From: JAGQVA01 sp033764335
GTDB taxonomy: Bacteria > Bacteroidota > Bacteroidia > J057
Length of the DNA: 64,000 nt
Assembly: GCA_033764335.1 (NCBI GenBank)
Contig: JANRJC010000026.1
Coordinates: 1 to 64,000, forward strand
Direction: 5' to 3'
Positions 63,572 to 64,000 of this stretch are shown here, one piece after another. The notes under the pieces were generated by a model, which had not been told where the DNA came from, did no database searches, and was given only the letters and a program-made list of their open reading frames with translations. The stretch's first letter is position 1; every line of letters starts with the position of its first letter. The position numbers and the translations under genes are program-made.

Positions 63572-63598
63572 TTTTCAAACGATTTTTAAAAAAATTCC

Positions 63599-64000
63599 AT
63601 GAAATTTATATCCATTATTTCCCTCGGCCTCATGCTGCTTTTGATCTCCGGTTGTGACCGGTTGAATGACGGCGTGATTTATCCGCTTGACCTCGAAGAT
63701 TATCCGCAGGTTGTGCTTTTCGACGATGAAGGAGACGGAGACGTCGAAGACGGCGATAAAGTAGAGATCGTACTAACCCTGCTGAACCGCAACGATCCTT
63801 CCGGAGAAGAAATCGCCGGTACTACCGTGCCGCTGGCGCAGGATGTTACCGTAACGTTTCAGATTGTGGACGAAGAAGGAATCGGTAGTCTAGCCGACTA
63901 TATCCTCGATTGGGCGGCTTATTACGAAATTGACGACTGTACCACCTCCGACGATGAAGGTATAGACCTAGCACTTACCCTTGACCTTGTTACTGGGGTC
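63599..64000 (+). CDS. Lipoprotein (partial, runs off window)
   Basis: 134 codons are visible, reaching the window edge without a stop. The lipobox LLLISGC gives C19 as the lipidated residue. The rest is very acidic (FDDEGDGDVEDGDKVEIV) and beta-rich, with an Ig-like or Calx-beta-like pattern (DVTVTFQIVDEEGIG). It starts 27 bp after the TonB receptor stop and is probably its co-transcribed surface or periplasmic partner. Confidence 0.75.
   Translation, partial: MKFISIISLGLMLLLISGCDRLNDGVIYPLDLEDYPQVVLFDDEGDGDVEDGDKVEIVLTLLNRNDPSGEEIAGTTVPLAQDVTVTFQIVDEEGIGSLADYILDWAAYYEIDDCTTSDDEGIDLALTLDLVTGV

Overview
This 64 kb window looks like a chromosomal segment of a free-living, aerobic member of the Bacteroidota. 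The signs are: two secreted proteins with type IX secretion (T9SS type A) C-terminal domains; TonB-dependent receptors with an N-terminal carboxypeptidase-regulatory-like domain; LytS/LytTR signalling; lineage-typical families (IPExxxVDY-like, DUF3109, DUF1569); weak Shine-Dalgarno signals; and -7 boxes close to TAnnTTTG. A Saprospiria-like or related gliding/marine group is plausible, but I cannot place it further. I see no rRNA, tRNA, CRISPR array, transposase, integrase or phage gene.

Layout. 1-3.9 kb: a structured inverted repeat, uvrB, a zinc-ribbon serine protease and a decayed DUF4160-like/DUF2442 pair. 4.0-9.7 kb: a LytS-type kinase and LytTR regulator (8-nt overlap), then two secreted proteins (7-fold Kelch repeat; T9SS cargo). 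9.7-14.1 kb: sodium/solute symporter, a Tudor-like unknown, and two family 2 glycosyltransferases. 14.1-17.7 kb: an AlbA_2/GHKL protein, then an H-NOX nitric-oxide sensor overlapping a hybrid histidine kinase. 17.7-23.6 kb: housekeeping genes (tdk, rnc, fabF, acpP; divergently the IPExxxVDY-like gene, pyk and a glycosyltransferase). 23.6-30.6 kb: three secreted amidohydrolase paralogs, of which only the middle one keeps the metal-binding HxH, a cNMP-AlbA_2 fusion, DUF1569, cupin and a Crp/Fnr regulator.

30.6-38.2 kb is the most rearranged part. A DUF4143 ATPase has a nested perfect palindrome just before its start. A 1156-residue ThuA/sugar-dehydrogenase/PKD/cytochrome c lipoprotein follows. 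Next comes a 2,043-bp unit carrying a frameshifted AlbA_2/GHKL gene, flanked by two 111-bp copies of the lipoprotein gene's 3' end that differ at only two, synonymous, positions. 38-47.5 kb: an outer-membrane-like protein, DUF3109, AlkC-like repair protein, glycosyltransferase, parE, a metallo-beta-lactamase-fold hydrolase, SRPBCC, SDR, and an orphan 3' coding fragment.

47.7-64 kb reads as an envelope-facing block. A sigma factor and TPR anti-sigma-like protein (ATGA overlap), ankyrin and small secreted genes come first. They are followed by two TonB receptors, a secreted protein made of two ~460-residue copies, and a VOC/caspase/membrane-TPR-HTH gene string. Upstream of both receptors, and less regularly upstream of the duplicated secreted protein, lie TTAA repeats spaced about 11 bp apart, which suggests one shared PhoB/OmpR-type regulator. 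The last gene, a lipoprotein, runs off the window.
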